Shown piece after piece: positions 22,139-31,231 of a stretch of DNA of 64,000 nt. The notes beneath the pieces are model-generated. The model saw only the letters and a list, made by a program, of their open reading frames with translations, made no database searches and was not told the DNA's origin. The stretch comes from Caballeronia sp. LZ062 (GTDB lineage: Bacteria > Pseudomonadota > Gammaproteobacteria > Burkholderiales > Burkholderiaceae). How positions within the stretch are numbered: position 1 is the first letter of the stretch; every line of letters begins with the position of its first letter. The position numbers and the translations under genes were made by a program. Location: assembly GCF_031450785.1 (NCBI RefSeq), contig NZ_JARTWB010000002.1, positions 992,001 through 1,056,000 of the forward strand, given 5' to 3'.

Positions 22139-22978
22139 TCAGAACAGGCGAAGCAGTCCGTCCAGTCCGACGAAGTTGAACGCGACGCTCGCCGACTCAC
22201 GCACGACGGGCTTCGCGCGAAACGCCACCGACAGGCCGGCTTCGGCCATCATCTTGAGATCGTTGGAGCCGTCGCCCATCGCAATTGCGCGCTTAGGATC
22301 GATGCCGATCTTCTCGCACGTTTCGCGCAGCGTGCGCGCCTTTACGTCGGCATTCACGATCTCGCCGACGACCTTTCCGGTCAGTTTGCCATCGATGATT
22401 TCGAGAGTATTCGCCCGCGTGTAGTCGAGACCGAGCCGCGCTTTCAGCCGCTCGGTGAAGAACGTGAATCCGCCCGACACGAGCAGCGTCTTGAGCCCCG
22501 CCGCGCGCGCGCCTTCGAGCATGCGCTCCGCGCCCGGCGACAATCGCAGCCGTTCTTCATAGACGCGTTCGAGCGCCGCCGCGTCGAGGCCCTTCAGCAG
22601 CGCGACGCGGCGCGTGAGACTCTCGTTGAAGTCCTTGATTTCGCCGCGCATCGACGCCTCCGTGATCGCGGCGACTTCGGCCTTCAGCCCGCAAAAGTCC
22701 GCGATCTCGTCGATGCATTCGATCGTGATGAGCGTCGAATCCATGTCCATCGCAACGAGGCCGAAGTCGGAAAGCCGCGCTTGCGGCTCGATGTAGGCGT
22801 AGTCCAGCGCGTGTGTTCCGCAATAGGCATCTATATCGGGACGCTGGAGCACATCGGCATCGTCGAGACGCACGAGCGTGTCGTCGATGCGCGAGGCCGC
22901 GCGCGAGCGGGCGAGGGCGGCGAGCGGCCTCAGGTGCGAATCGGCGATCGGGGCGGGGCTTTGGATGACGAGGTTCAT
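22139..22978 (-). CDS. serB: Phosphoserine phosphatase SerB
   Basis: 279 residues, HAD-superfamily. It performs the last step of serine synthesis from phosphoserine. The motif DMDSTLI supplies nucleophile Asp78 and Asp80. Motif II is LVSGGFTFF and motif III/IV is AIAMGDGSNDLKMMAEAG. The N-terminal ~70 residues form the ACT-like region of proteobacterial SerB. Its upstream side borders a 390-bp repeat array. Confidence 0.93.
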   Translation of the reverse strand: MNLVIQSPAPIADSHLRPLAALARSRAASRIDDTLVRLDDADVLQRPDIDAYCGTHALDYAYIEPQARLSDFGLVAMDMDSTLITIECIDEIADFCGLKAEVAAITEASMRGEIKDFNESLTRRVALLKGLDAAALERVYEERLRLSPGAERMLEGARAAGLKTLLVSGGFTFFTERLKARLGLDYTRANTLEIIDGKLTGKVVGEIVNADVKARTLRETCEKIGIDPKRAIAMGDGSNDLKMMAEAGLSVAFRAKPVVRESASVAFNFVGLDGLLRLF

Positions 22979-23368
22979 CGGAGGGTTCTTTCGTGCGATG
23001 GCGCGGGAAGCGGGTATTGTACGGGCGAGGGCGTTGGTTCAACGCGGGGCGGGGAGTCTCGGCGTTTGTATGCGACATTCGGCATGCAAACGCGAGAGTC
23101 TCTACCGGATGACAGCAGCCGGCTCGACACTTCAATACGGCGGCCCGTTGAATCGTTTCGCGAGATGTACGGGAAGGAGCGCTGCTTCGACGCCGGGCGG
23201 CAGCGTCGGCATTTTGCATGCGGCACCCGGCATGCAAAACGCAATACCCAATATGGCCGCTCGTCAAACCGCTTCACGGAATGTGCGGGCGGGGGGGCGT
23301 TGTTCCGACGCCGGACGGGCAGTCTCGGCGTTTTGCATCCGGCATCCTGCATGCAAAACGCAAACTCC
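22979..23368. repeat. 390-bp gap with a tandem array of hairpin elements and LysR 3'-end copies
   Basis: There is no gene here. The stretch is built from three units of about 119-147 bp. Each has a hairpin element and a copy of sequence found at the 3' end of the neighbouring LysR gene. Hairpins are at 23062-23093, 23209-23242 and 23328-23361; the last has perfect 11-bp arms GCGTTTTGCAT / ATGCAAAACGC. The copy at 23102-23165 aligns without gaps to the in-gene segment 23369-23432 (54 of 64 bases by my count). A shorter copy lies at about 23246-23282. Confidence 0.85.
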
Positions 23369-24325
23369 CTACCGCATGACCGCAGCCGGCTCGACATCCC
23401 AATACGGCGGCTCGCCAAACCGTTTCGCGAGAAACTCGATGAACGCCAGCGTCTTCGGCGGTACGAAAGCGCGACTCGGATACACCGCCCAGATCGCGAC
23501 CGTTTGCGCCACCGGATAATCATCGAGCACTGTGACAAGCTCGCCGCTCGCGAGCAACGGCGCGACGCTCCACGTCGACTTCAGCCCGATGCCGATGCCC
23601 GCCGCAAGTGCATCGCGGATCACTTCGCCGTTGTCCGTCACGAGCCGGCCGGACACGCGCACGTCGGTCACGCCCGTCGGCGTGACGAAGCTCCAGTCGC
23701 GCTGATCCGCCAGAATCACGCATTCGTGCAGCGCAAGATCCGCCGGATGACGCGGCGTGCCGTGTTGCTCCAAATATGCAGGCGACGCGCACAACACGCG
23801 CCGGTTGCTCGCGAGTTTGCGCGCGACGAGCGTCGAATCCTTCAGCGCGCCGATGCGTATCGCGAGATCGATGCCTTCATCGACGAGATCGACAATCTGA
23901 TCCGTCATGCGCAAGTCCATCGTGACGCCCGGATACTGCTCGAGGAAAGCCGGAATCAGCGGCGAAATGTGCTGACGGCCGAGCGAAGAAGGCATCGTCA
24001 CGCGCAGCCGGCCGTGCGGTTGCGCCAGCGCCCGGCCGACGGAAGCGCGCGCCGCTTCGGCGGCGTCCAGCAACGCACGCGCATGCGCCGCGAAGATCTC
24101 GCCTTCCTGCGTGACGCTGACACGCCGCGTCGTCCGATGCAAAAGGCGCGCGCCGAGCATACGCTCCAGCCCTGCAATCCGCGCGCTCGCCACGGCGGGC
24201 GACAAACCGAATTCCCGGGCCGCCGACGACAGATTCGCCAGCGCCGCAGCCCGCATGAACAGGCTCACGTCGAGCAGATCAAGCCGGTCCCGCGTGGGGC
24301 CTTCGAGCCATGCATCGCTCGCCAT
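23369..24325 (-). CDS. LysR-family transcriptional regulator
   Basis: 318 residues. The N-terminal winged HTH (LDLLDVSLFMRAAALANLSSAAREF, about 15-75) is followed by the LysR substrate-binding domain. It belongs to the branch with SVTQEGEIFAAHARALLD and DLAIRIGALKDSTLVARKL (CrgA/YafC-like). It is divergent from the zinc-type oxidoreductase gene 121 bp away and probably regulates it. The last codons and stop lie in the segment that is copied downstream, so the array grew from this gene's 3' end. Confidence 0.88.
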   Translation of the reverse strand: MASDAWLEGPTRDRLDLLDVSLFMRAAALANLSSAAREFGLSPAVASARIAGLERMLGARLLHRTTRRVSVTQEGEIFAAHARALLDAAEAARASVGRALAQPHGRLRVTMPSSLGRQHISPLIPAFLEQYPGVTMDLRMTDQIVDLVDEGIDLAIRIGALKDSTLVARKLASNRRVLCASPAYLEQHGTPRHPADLALHECVILADQRDWSFVTPTGVTDVRVSGRLVTDNGEVIRDALAAGIGIGLKSTWSVAPLLASGELVTVLDDYPVAQTVAIWAVYPSRAFVPPKTLAFIEFLAKRFGEPPYWDVEPAAVMR

Positions 24326-24446
24326 TCGATGGATTTCCCGAAAAATGTTTCAAGCATTATGGCGGTTTTCCGGAAGCGTGGCGCGGGCTACCATGCGCCT
24401 ACCGTTTGCATGAAGAATTCAATTCACCTCGAACCAAGGACACATC

Positions 24447-25463
24447 ATGAAAGCCATCGGTCTGACCCGCTACTTGCCGATCTCCAATCCCGAATCGCTC
24501 GTGGATGTCGAACTCGATAAACCCGCACCGACCGGCCGCGATCTGCTCGTGAGAATCGAGGCTATCGCGGTCAATCCGGTCGACACGAAAGTGCGCGCGC
24601 CGAAGGACAAGGTCGAAGAAACGCCGCGCGTGCTCGGCTGGGACGCGGCCGGCGTCGTGGAAGCGGTCGGCCCGGACGTCTCGCTCTTCAAGGCGGGCGA
24701 CGAGGTCTACTACGCCGGCGACATCACGCGGCAAGGCGCGAACAGCGAGTTCCACCTGATCGATGAACGCATCGTCGGCGCGAAGCCGAAGTCGCTCGAC
24801 TTCACGCACGCGGCCGCGCTCCCGCTCACCACCCTCACTGCGTGGGAAGCCCTGTTCGACCGGCTGAAGGTGTCGGCCGAAGGCAAGGACGCCGAGAAGA
24901 CCGTGCTCATCATCGGCGGCGCGGGCGGGGTCGGCTCCATCGGCATTCAACTGGCGAAGCAGGTGGCGAAGCTGCACGTCATCGCGACGGCTTCGCGGCC
25001 CGAATCGGCGAAATGGGCGACGGAGCTGGGCGCGGATCGCATCGTCGATCACTTCGGCGACATCCCGGCGCAATTGAAGGAGGCCGGCATTCCGCAAGTC
25101 GATTACGTGCTCATCTTCAACGACACCGACAAGCATTTTCCGGCCGCGGCGGAAGTCGTGAAGCCGCAGGGCAGCATCTGCACGATCGTCGAGAATGCAG
25201 CGCCGCTCCCCGTCGAACTGTTGAAGGCGAAGAGCGCGGCGTTCCACTGGGAATTCATGTTCACGCGCGCGATGTTCCAGACGCCCGACATGATCGAGCA
25301 ACACAAGCTGCTTTCCGAAGTGGCGCGGCTGATCGACGCAGGCGTGATCCGCACGACGCTCGGCAAGAACCTCGGGAAGATCAATGCGGCCAATCTCAGG
25401 GAAGCGCATCGCCTTTTGGAAGAAGGGCGTGCGATCGGCAAGCTCGTATTGACGGGATTCTGA
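24447..25463 (+). CDS. Zinc-type alcohol dehydrogenase-like / quinone oxidoreductase
   Basis: 338 residues, medium-chain dehydrogenase/reductase family of the ZADH/QOR type. The GroES-like N-terminal domain (RIEAIAVNPVDTKVRAP...LGWDAAGVV) is followed by a Rossmann domain with GGAGGVGSIGIQLAK (NADPH loop). No structural-zinc Cys cluster is visible, so zinc independence is likely. Probable reaction: NADPH-dependent reduction of quinones or enones; substrate unknown. AAGGACA precedes the ATG. It is divergent from the LysR gene, the usual regulator/target arrangement. Confidence 0.85.
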   Translation: MKAIGLTRYLPISNPESLVDVELDKPAPTGRDLLVRIEAIAVNPVDTKVRAPKDKVEETPRVLGWDAAGVVEAVGPDVSLFKAGDEVYYAGDITRQGANSEFHLIDERIVGAKPKSLDFTHAAALPLTTLTAWEALFDRLKVSAEGKDAEKTVLIIGGAGGVGSIGIQLAKQVAKLHVIATASRPESAKWATELGADRIVDHFGDIPAQLKEAGIPQVDYVLIFNDTDKHFPAAAEVVKPQGSICTIVENAAPLPVELLKAKSAAFHWEFMFTRAMFQTPDMIEQHKLLSEVARLIDAGVIRTTLGKNLGKINAANLREAHRLLEEGRAIGKLVLTGF

Positions 25464-25620
25464 AACGCTTCCGCGCATTTTTTCCGGAGTGCGCGTGCGC
25501 GGGTTTTCCCTGACGAAGCCCGCGCAAGCTCGGCGCTAGACTGACTTCGCCTTGAGCCGATCCGGCGCTCGCCGCGCCGGATCTTCTTCGCGCTTATCGC
25601 GGTTATTCAGGAGATGCCGG

Positions 25621-26175
25621 ATGAATCGACGTTCCAACGCACTGCGCGCTGTCATCGCGGCCGTACTGGCATCCGGCGCGCTCGCGACGGCTCACGCAAC
25701 GCCGGGCATCCGGGTGCTGTCCGAGGCGCCTAACGACGGGCCGATCAAGTACACGGTCAAGATGACGTCGAAGACCTTTGGCAACGAGCAGGAGACGCGC
25801 ACCATCCGCTCCGGCGAAAGCGACGACTTCACCTGGCAAGCGTCGGCGGCCAAGGGCGCTCAGCCGGTGCCGGACGGCTGCCCGCAGCTTTCTTCGATCC
25901 CCCGCAGCGCGGACGGGGCGGCAGTGCGGCAAGTGCAGATCCGCTTCGCGCCGGTCGTCGCGGACAACGGCTCGGCCAACGTGCAACTCAGTTTCCGCGG
26001 CTATGCGCCGAAGGGCACGAGCAAGGTCACAGTCGCGGGCAAGGCGCTGCAGTGTCCTGTCGATTCGCGCGTGAGTCAGATCGTCCGCTTCACGATGCCG
26101 ACGTCCAACGGATCGAAGAAGACCGTCACGCTCGATGACGGCACCCAGTTGGCCATCACGGCGAGCCGCAAATGA
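25621..26175 (+). CDS. Secreted protein of unknown function
   Basis: 184 residues with a clear Sec signal peptide (MNRRSNALRAVIAAVLASG, cleavage likely after AHA at ~27). The mature part looks beta-rich and has two Cys (DGCPQLSS and LQCPVDSR) that could form a disulfide. The segment AVRQVQIRFAPVVADNGSANVQL resembles exported Burkholderiales proteins of unknown role. AGGAG lies before the ATG. It stands alone, between the oxidoreductase gene and ku. Confidence 0.7.
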   Translation: MNRRSNALRAVIAAVLASGALATAHATPGIRVLSEAPNDGPIKYTVKMTSKTFGNEQETRTIRSGESDDFTWQASAAKGAQPVPDGCPQLSSIPRSADGAAVRQVQIRFAPVVADNGSANVQLSFRGYAPKGTSKVTVAGKALQCPVDSRVSQIVRFTMPTSNGSKKTVTLDDGTQLAITASRK

Positions 26176-26408
26176 TCGACCGTGCCGCGCTTTCTTGCGG
26201 CATCGCTGATCGCAACTAACGGTCTTTCCGATCCGCGAACTCAAGACCGGAACGGTATCTCCCGTCGAGCATCTAAGCGCGTCGGCGCGCTTGGCATCGT
26301 TCCTGCTACGTGGATCGATGCGCATTGCGCCGCGCCCAAGCGCGCGCAGAAGCGCTCAAGCGCCAACAACGCCAACGCATCGACCGTTCCGACAGCGAGG
26401 TAATCGCG

Positions 26409-27329
26409 ATGCCGCACATGATCTGGAAGGGCGCGATCAGCTTCGGGCTGGTCCACGTGCCAGTGCAACTTTATCCGGCCACGCAGTCGGAGAAAGTCGG
26501 ATTCAATCTGCTCGACAAACGGTCGATGGACCCCATCGGCTACAAGCAGATCAACAAGAACACCGGCAAGGACGTCACGCGCGACAACATCGTGCGCGGT
26601 TTCGAATATGAGAAGGGCAAGTACGTCGTGATGACCGACGCCGAAATCCGCGCGGCCAATCCCGAATCGACGCAAACGGTCGATATCCTTTCGTTCGTCG
26701 ATGCCCCCGAGATCTCGTTCCTCTCGCTCGATACGCCGTACTACCTCACGCCCGACCGCAAGGGCGAAAAGGTCTATGCGCTGCTGCGCGACGCGCTGAA
26801 GGATACCGGCAAGGTCGGTATCGCCAGCGTCGTGCTGCATAACAAGCAACACCTCGCCGCGCTGATCCCGGTCGGCCCTGCGCTCGCACTGAACACGCTG
26901 CGCTGGGGCGACGAGGTGCGCGATTTCTCGCAGTTCACGTTTCCGGACGAAGACACGAAGAAGGCCGGCGTCACGTCGAAGGAACTGGACATGGCCAAGC
27001 GCCTCATCGACGACATGAGTGACTCGTGGGACCCGACCAAGTATCACGACACGTTCCGCGACGACATCATGGCGCTCGTCGAGAAGAAGGTGAAGGAAGG
27101 CAAGGTCGCCGAAGTGATGAAGTTCGATGAAGGCGGCGAAGCGAAGGCGAGCGCGGACATTCTCGACTTGTCCGAACTGCTCAAGCGCAGCCTGAAGAAG
27201 GGCGGCGCGACCAAGCGCGGCGGCAATGCCGACGACGGCGGGGACGATGCAGGCAAGGACACAGGCAAGGACGCCGGCGAAGAACCCGCGCGCCCGGCGC
27301 GCAAGACGGCGCGTCGCAAGCGCGCCTGA
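26409..27329 (+). CDS. ku: DNA end-binding protein Ku
   Basis: 306 residues, bacterial Ku. It binds double-strand DNA ends as a homodimer and recruits LigD for non-homologous end joining. The start MPHMIWKGAISFGLVHVPV is canonical. The core bridge region contains DNIVRGFEYEKGKYVVMTD. The C-terminus from about 270 is a Lys/Arg/Asp-rich tail ending KTARRKRA, as in other bacterial Ku proteins that bind DNA and LigD through it. The frame is open upstream to 26310 but those residues are not Ku-like. ligD follows 46 bp later. Confidence 0.95.
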   Translation: MPHMIWKGAISFGLVHVPVQLYPATQSEKVGFNLLDKRSMDPIGYKQINKNTGKDVTRDNIVRGFEYEKGKYVVMTDAEIRAANPESTQTVDILSFVDAPEISFLSLDTPYYLTPDRKGEKVYALLRDALKDTGKVGIASVVLHNKQHLAALIPVGPALALNTLRWGDEVRDFSQFTFPDEDTKKAGVTSKELDMAKRLIDDMSDSWDPTKYHDTFRDDIMALVEKKVKEGKVAEVMKFDEGGEAKASADILDLSELLKRSLKKGGATKRGGNADDGGDDAGKDTGKDAGEEPARPARKTARRKRA

Positions 27330-27375
27330 CGCGGGTTGAACGGCCATCGGACGACATCAAGAAGGACTCACGACG

Positions 27376-30156
27376 ATGACGGGCAAGCTCGAAACCTACC
27401 AGCGGATGCGGCGTTTCAACGAGACGCCGGAGCCTTCCGGCGAAAATACCGCCGCACGCAAGACCGCGCGGCGCAAGAAGCCGGCCGCGCAGGCGCTTTC
27501 GTTCGTGATTCAGGAGCACGACGCGCGGCGCTTGCACTACGACTTTCGGCTCGAACTCGACGGCACGCTTAAATCGTGGGCAGTGCCGAAAGGCCCGAGC
27601 CTCGATCCGTCGGTGAAGCGGCTCGCGGTGCATGTCGAAGATCATCCGATCGACTACGGCTCGTTCGAAGGCGACATTCCCGAAGGCAATTACGGCGCGG
27701 GCAGTGTCATCGTGTGGGATCGCGGAACCTGGGCCCCGCAGACCGGCACCGCCGAAGATGCCGCCCGCGAGTACGAGAAAGGCAAGCTCAAGTTCACGCT
27801 CGACGGCGAGAAGCTGCACGGCGGCTGGACGCTCGTGCGCAGTCACATGCGCGGCAGCGGCGACAAGGAGCAGTGGTTCCTCATCAAGGAGCGCGACGAC
27901 GAAGCGCGGCCCGAATCCGAATACGACGTACTCCTGAAGAAACCCGGCAGCGTGCTTTCCGATTCGCTCGGCGCGCGGCTCGAGACCGGCGAACTGCGCG
28001 ATCGCGATGAACGCAAGGCGAAGCCGGCCGCGCGAAGAACGGCGCCGCGGCGCGCCAGCGATGCAGCGGATGGTCACGCGCACCCGGATATCGTCGCGAC
28101 GCGCAACAGCGAATCGCTGCGCGCGTTGTCGCACGATCCCGCGATCGAGGGCGCCGAGAAAGCGAAGCTGCCCGCGTTGCTCAAGCCGCAGCTCGCCACG
28201 CTCGTCGATGCCGCGCCGCCCAGCGACGACTGGTCCTACGAGATCAAGTTCGACGGGTATCGCGTGCTCGCGCGCATCGAGCCGACGAACGGCAAGACCG
28301 ATATCCGGGTTTTCACGCGCAACGGCAACGACTGGACCGCCAAGTTTCCGAAGCAGGTCAAGGCGCTGGAAAAGCTCGATATCGAAAGCGGCTGGCTCGA
28401 TGGCGAAGCGGTCGTGCTCGACGACCGCGGGCTGCCGGATTTTCAGGCGCTGCAGAACGCGTTCGATGTCGGGCGCCCGCAGGGCATCGTCGTGTACTTC
28501 TTCGATCTGGCGTTTCTGAACGGCTACGACCTGCGCAACGTGCCGCTCGTGCAGCGCCGCGCGCTCTTGAAAGCGATCGTCGAACCGGTCGACGATCCGG
28601 CCTTGCGCTATTCCGAAGACTTCGCCTTCAGCGCCGACGATCTGCTGAAGAGCGCATGCGACATGGCGCTCGAAGGCATCATCGGCAAGCGGATCGACTC
28701 GACGTATGTGTCGGGGCGCAGCAACTCGTGGATCAAGCTCAAGTGCCGCCGCAGACAGGAATTCGTCGTCGCAGGTTACTCGGAGCCGTCCGGCAGCCGC
28801 GGGCAGTTCGGCGCGCTGCTGCTCGGCGTCTATGACGCCAAGGGCAAGCTGCAATACGCGGGGCGCGTGGGCAGCGGCTTCGACCATGCGACGCTCGTCG
28901 CGGTCAAGAAGGAACTCGACAAGCGCGCGACCGATCGCATGCCGTTCGAGAAAGAGCCGCAGGAACGCAGCCGCACGCCGGTGCATTGGGTGAAGCCCGA
29001 ACTCGTGGCCGAGTGCAATTTCGCTGAATGGACCAAGGAGCGCATCGTGCGACAAGCATCGTTCGTCAGTCTGCGCGACGACAAGCCCGCGCGGCAGATC
29101 GTCAAGGAAGAGCCTGCATCGGCCGAGAAGGTCGAGGCCGAGGAAGAAACCAAGACGGCCGCGAAGCCGAAAGCACGCAAGACGGCCGCCAAAACCACCG
29201 CCAAAACAGCGACGAAGACCGCGGCGAAGACAGCCGCCAAGTCCCGCGCGAACGCGACCGAAATCGAAGGCGTGAAGATCAGCCATCCGGACCGCGTGAT
29301 CGACAAGTCGACGGGATTGAGAAAGATCGATGTCGTAGAGTATTACGCGTCGATTGCCGAATGGATGCTGCCGCACTTGCAGGACCGGCCGGTGTCGCTC
29401 GTGCGCGCGCCCGACGATATTGGCGGCGAACTGTTCTTCCAGAAGCACAGCGCGCGGCTCGCGATTCCGCACATCACGCAGCATCCGGACGTCGACCCCG
29501 GGCATCCGCCGCTTTTGACGGTCGAATCGGCGCAGGCGCTCGTCGGCACCGCGCAAATGGGCACGATCGAGCTGCATACGTGGAATTCGGTGGCGTCGAA
29601 TATCGAGAAGCCGGATCGCATGGTGTTCGATCTCGATCCGGGCGAGGGCGTCGGCTGGGATCGGATGGTGGAGGCGGCGAGGCTGACACGCGATCTGCTC
29701 GAAGAACTCGGCCTTACTTCGTTCTGCAAGACGAGCGGCGGCAAGGGGCTGCATGTGGTCGTGCCGCTCGCGAAGCAGGCGGGCTGGGACGAGATGAAGG
29801 GCTTCTCGCAGGCCGTCGCGCAGTTCATGGCAAAGACGCTGCCGAAATTTTTCTCGGCGAAAATGGGCATGCAAAATCGGCGGGATAAGATTTTCGTCGA
29901 TTATCTGCGCAACAACCGCGGCTCCAGCACGGTCTGCGCGTTCTCGCTGCGGGCGCGGCCGGGCATGGGCGCGTCGATGCCGATCAGCTGGGACGAACTC
30001 GACGACACCACGCGCGGCGATCAATGGAACATCGGCAATGCGCGCGAGCGGATGGACGCGCTGACCGCCGATCCGTGGGAAGGCTACGCGAAGGCGCGTC
30101 AGCGGCTCACGGCGCAGATGAAGAAGCGCCTCGGCATCGACGGCTCGCGCGGGTGA
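27376..30156 (+). CDS. ligD: Multidomain ATP-dependent DNA ligase LigD
   Basis: 926 residues; the main enzyme of bacterial end joining. An N-terminal 3'-phosphoesterase domain spans about 30-195 (EHDARRLHYDFRLELDG). The ATP-dependent ligase domain spans about 265-565 with nucleotidyl Lys291 in YEIKFDGYR and an OB-fold after it. A linker of Lys/Ala/Thr repeats lies at about 590-625. The C-terminal primase/polymerase domain spans about 635-915 with catalytic Asp752 and Asp754 in FDLDPGEG. The order PE-Lig-Pol matches the Pseudomonas type. It is paired with ku just upstream. Confidence 0.96.
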   Translation: MTGKLETYQRMRRFNETPEPSGENTAARKTARRKKPAAQALSFVIQEHDARRLHYDFRLELDGTLKSWAVPKGPSLDPSVKRLAVHVEDHPIDYGSFEGDIPEGNYGAGSVIVWDRGTWAPQTGTAEDAAREYEKGKLKFTLDGEKLHGGWTLVRSHMRGSGDKEQWFLIKERDDEARPESEYDVLLKKPGSVLSDSLGARLETGELRDRDERKAKPAARRTAPRRASDAADGHAHPDIVATRNSESLRALSHDPAIEGAEKAKLPALLKPQLATLVDAAPPSDDWSYEIKFDGYRVLARIEPTNGKTDIRVFTRNGNDWTAKFPKQVKALEKLDIESGWLDGEAVVLDDRGLPDFQALQNAFDVGRPQGIVVYFFDLAFLNGYDLRNVPLVQRRALLKAIVEPVDDPALRYSEDFAFSADDLLKSACDMALEGIIGKRIDSTYVSGRSNSWIKLKCRRRQEFVVAGYSEPSGSRGQFGALLLGVYDAKGKLQYAGRVGSGFDHATLVAVKKELDKRATDRMPFEKEPQERSRTPVHWVKPELVAECNFAEWTKERIVRQASFVSLRDDKPARQIVKEEPASAEKVEAEEETKTAAKPKARKTAAKTTAKTATKTAAKTAAKSRANATEIEGVKISHPDRVIDKSTGLRKIDVVEYYASIAEWMLPHLQDRPVSLVRAPDDIGGELFFQKHSARLAIPHITQHPDVDPGHPPLLTVESAQALVGTAQMGTIELHTWNSVASNIEKPDRMVFDLDPGEGVGWDRMVEAARLTRDLLEELGLTSFCKTSGGKGLHVVVPLAKQAGWDEMKGFSQAVAQFMAKTLPKFFSAKMGMQNRRDKIFVDYLRNNRGSSTVCAFSLRARPGMGASMPISWDELDDTTRGDQWNIGNARERMDALTADPWEGYAKARQRLTAQMKKRLGIDGSRG

Positions 30157-30179
30157 GCCACGCACCGGCATCGACGGAG

Positions 30180-30398
30180 ATGATCATGAAGCAGGCGAAA
30201 GACGAACCGCGCAGCGCGCCGCAAGCGCCGCAAGGAGGCGAAACCGACGAGCGGGCGAAGCCGCCGCTGCCGCACGAGACCGACCAGAGCGTGCAATCGC
30301 AGGACGAGGAAGCGCCACGCGATGTCGGCAGGCAGGCGCATGAGGACCTCGAACGCGGTCTTGTCGATACGGACCGGCAACGCGGCCCGACGGAGTAA
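30180..30398 (+). CDS. Small hydrophilic protein of unknown function
   Basis: 72 residues (70 if the second ATG at 30186 is used). Very polar, with segments ETDERAKPPLPHETDQS, DEEAPRDVGRQAHEDLERG and LVDTDRQRGPTE; no membrane segment and probably disordered. Short proteins of this style occur in Burkholderiales, but I know no function. It starts 24 bp after ligD, so it may ride on the same transcript. Confidence 0.65.
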   Translation: MIMKQAKDEPRSAPQAPQGGETDERAKPPLPHETDQSVQSQDEEAPRDVGRQAHEDLERGLVDTDRQRGPTE

Positions 30399-30446
30399 GT
30401 CTTACGCCCGGGTGCCACAAAGGGTCGCGCCGAAGTGCCGATGTCC

Positions 30447-30476
30447 ATGACATCGCCCGGGCGGGTTGCGTAGAAT
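30447..30476 (+). promoter_or_regulatory. Candidate promoter of the bphO-bphP operon
   Basis: ATGACA (5 of 6 to TTGACA), 18-bp spacer, TAGAAT (5 of 6 to TATAAT), about 90 bp before the heme oxygenase start. Confidence 0.45.
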
Positions 30477-30568
30477 GATTGCCTGTCTCAAAAAAGATCA
30501 GCGACATTGCCGTTTTTACCGGTTCCCAGGCGCAACGCTTTATCGGCCGGTAAGCCGTTCCGCGCAGC

Positions 30569-31231
30569 ATGCCTTTTGCCGCATATCCGGCGCAACAAGC
30601 CACACAACCGAACATGCGACACGACCTTCTGTCCCGCCTGAAGCAAGAAACCGCTGCGTGCCATTCCCGCCTGGAGCACGCGCTCGATTTGATGCGGGAC
30701 GGCTTGCTTCGCGACCACTACATCGCGCTGCTCGGACGTTTCTATGGCTATGTCGCGCCGTGGGAAGACGCGGTGGCCGTGTGCCTGCCCGCATCGCTTC
30801 AGGCGTTTTTCGATGAACGCCGCAAGGCGCCGCTCCTTGCCGCCGACCTCGCCGCGCTGAGCGGCGAACGTGCCGCCGCCGAGTCCGTCGTGGTCGCGGA
30901 CGCACGGAGTCTGCCGCGTCTCGACGACCTCGGCAGCGCATTCGGCTCGCTCTATGTGATGGAAGGCTCGACGCTCGGCGGGCGCTTTATCGCGCCGCAC
31001 GTCGCCGCGCAACTGAGTCTTGCGCCGGGCGTCGGCAACGCCTACTTCGACGGATACGGCTCGCGCACGGGCAGCATGTGGAATGCGTTTCGCGAAACCG
31101 CCGCCGCGGTCGTCCCCGAAGCGCAATACGACGCGGCGGTGCGCGCCGCCATCGAAACGTTCGAGAGTCTGCAGGCCTGGCTGTGCGTGGGATCGCTCGA
31201 CGCCCCCGCGATCTCGGGAGCCGCCGCATGA
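30569..31231 (+). CDS. bphO: Biliverdin-producing heme oxygenase
   Basis: 220 residues, or 205 from the ATG at 30614, where family similarity starts (MRHDLLSRLKQETAACHSRLE). It opens heme to biliverdin, CO and iron, supplying the chromophore for the phytochrome encoded next. The proximal His is probably in AACHSRLEHAL. The distal helix is LGSAFGSLYVMEGSTLGGRFI. Its stop overlaps the bphP ATG by 4 bp, so the two are coupled. Confidence 0.9.
   Translation: MPFAAYPAQQATQPNMRHDLLSRLKQETAACHSRLEHALDLMRDGLLRDHYIALLGRFYGYVAPWEDAVAVCLPASLQAFFDERRKAPLLAADLAALSGERAAAESVVVADARSLPRLDDLGSAFGSLYVMEGSTLGGRFIAPHVAAQLSLAPGVGNAYFDGYGSRTGSMWNAFRETAAAVVPEAQYDAAVRAAIETFESLQAWLCVGSLDAPAISGAAA

Noticed and set aside
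27181..30171. A 996-codon open frame antisense to ku and ligD
   Set aside because: It lies opposite strongly recognisable genes, has Arg/Leu/His-rich composition typical of antisense frames in high-GC DNA, and shows no family motifs.
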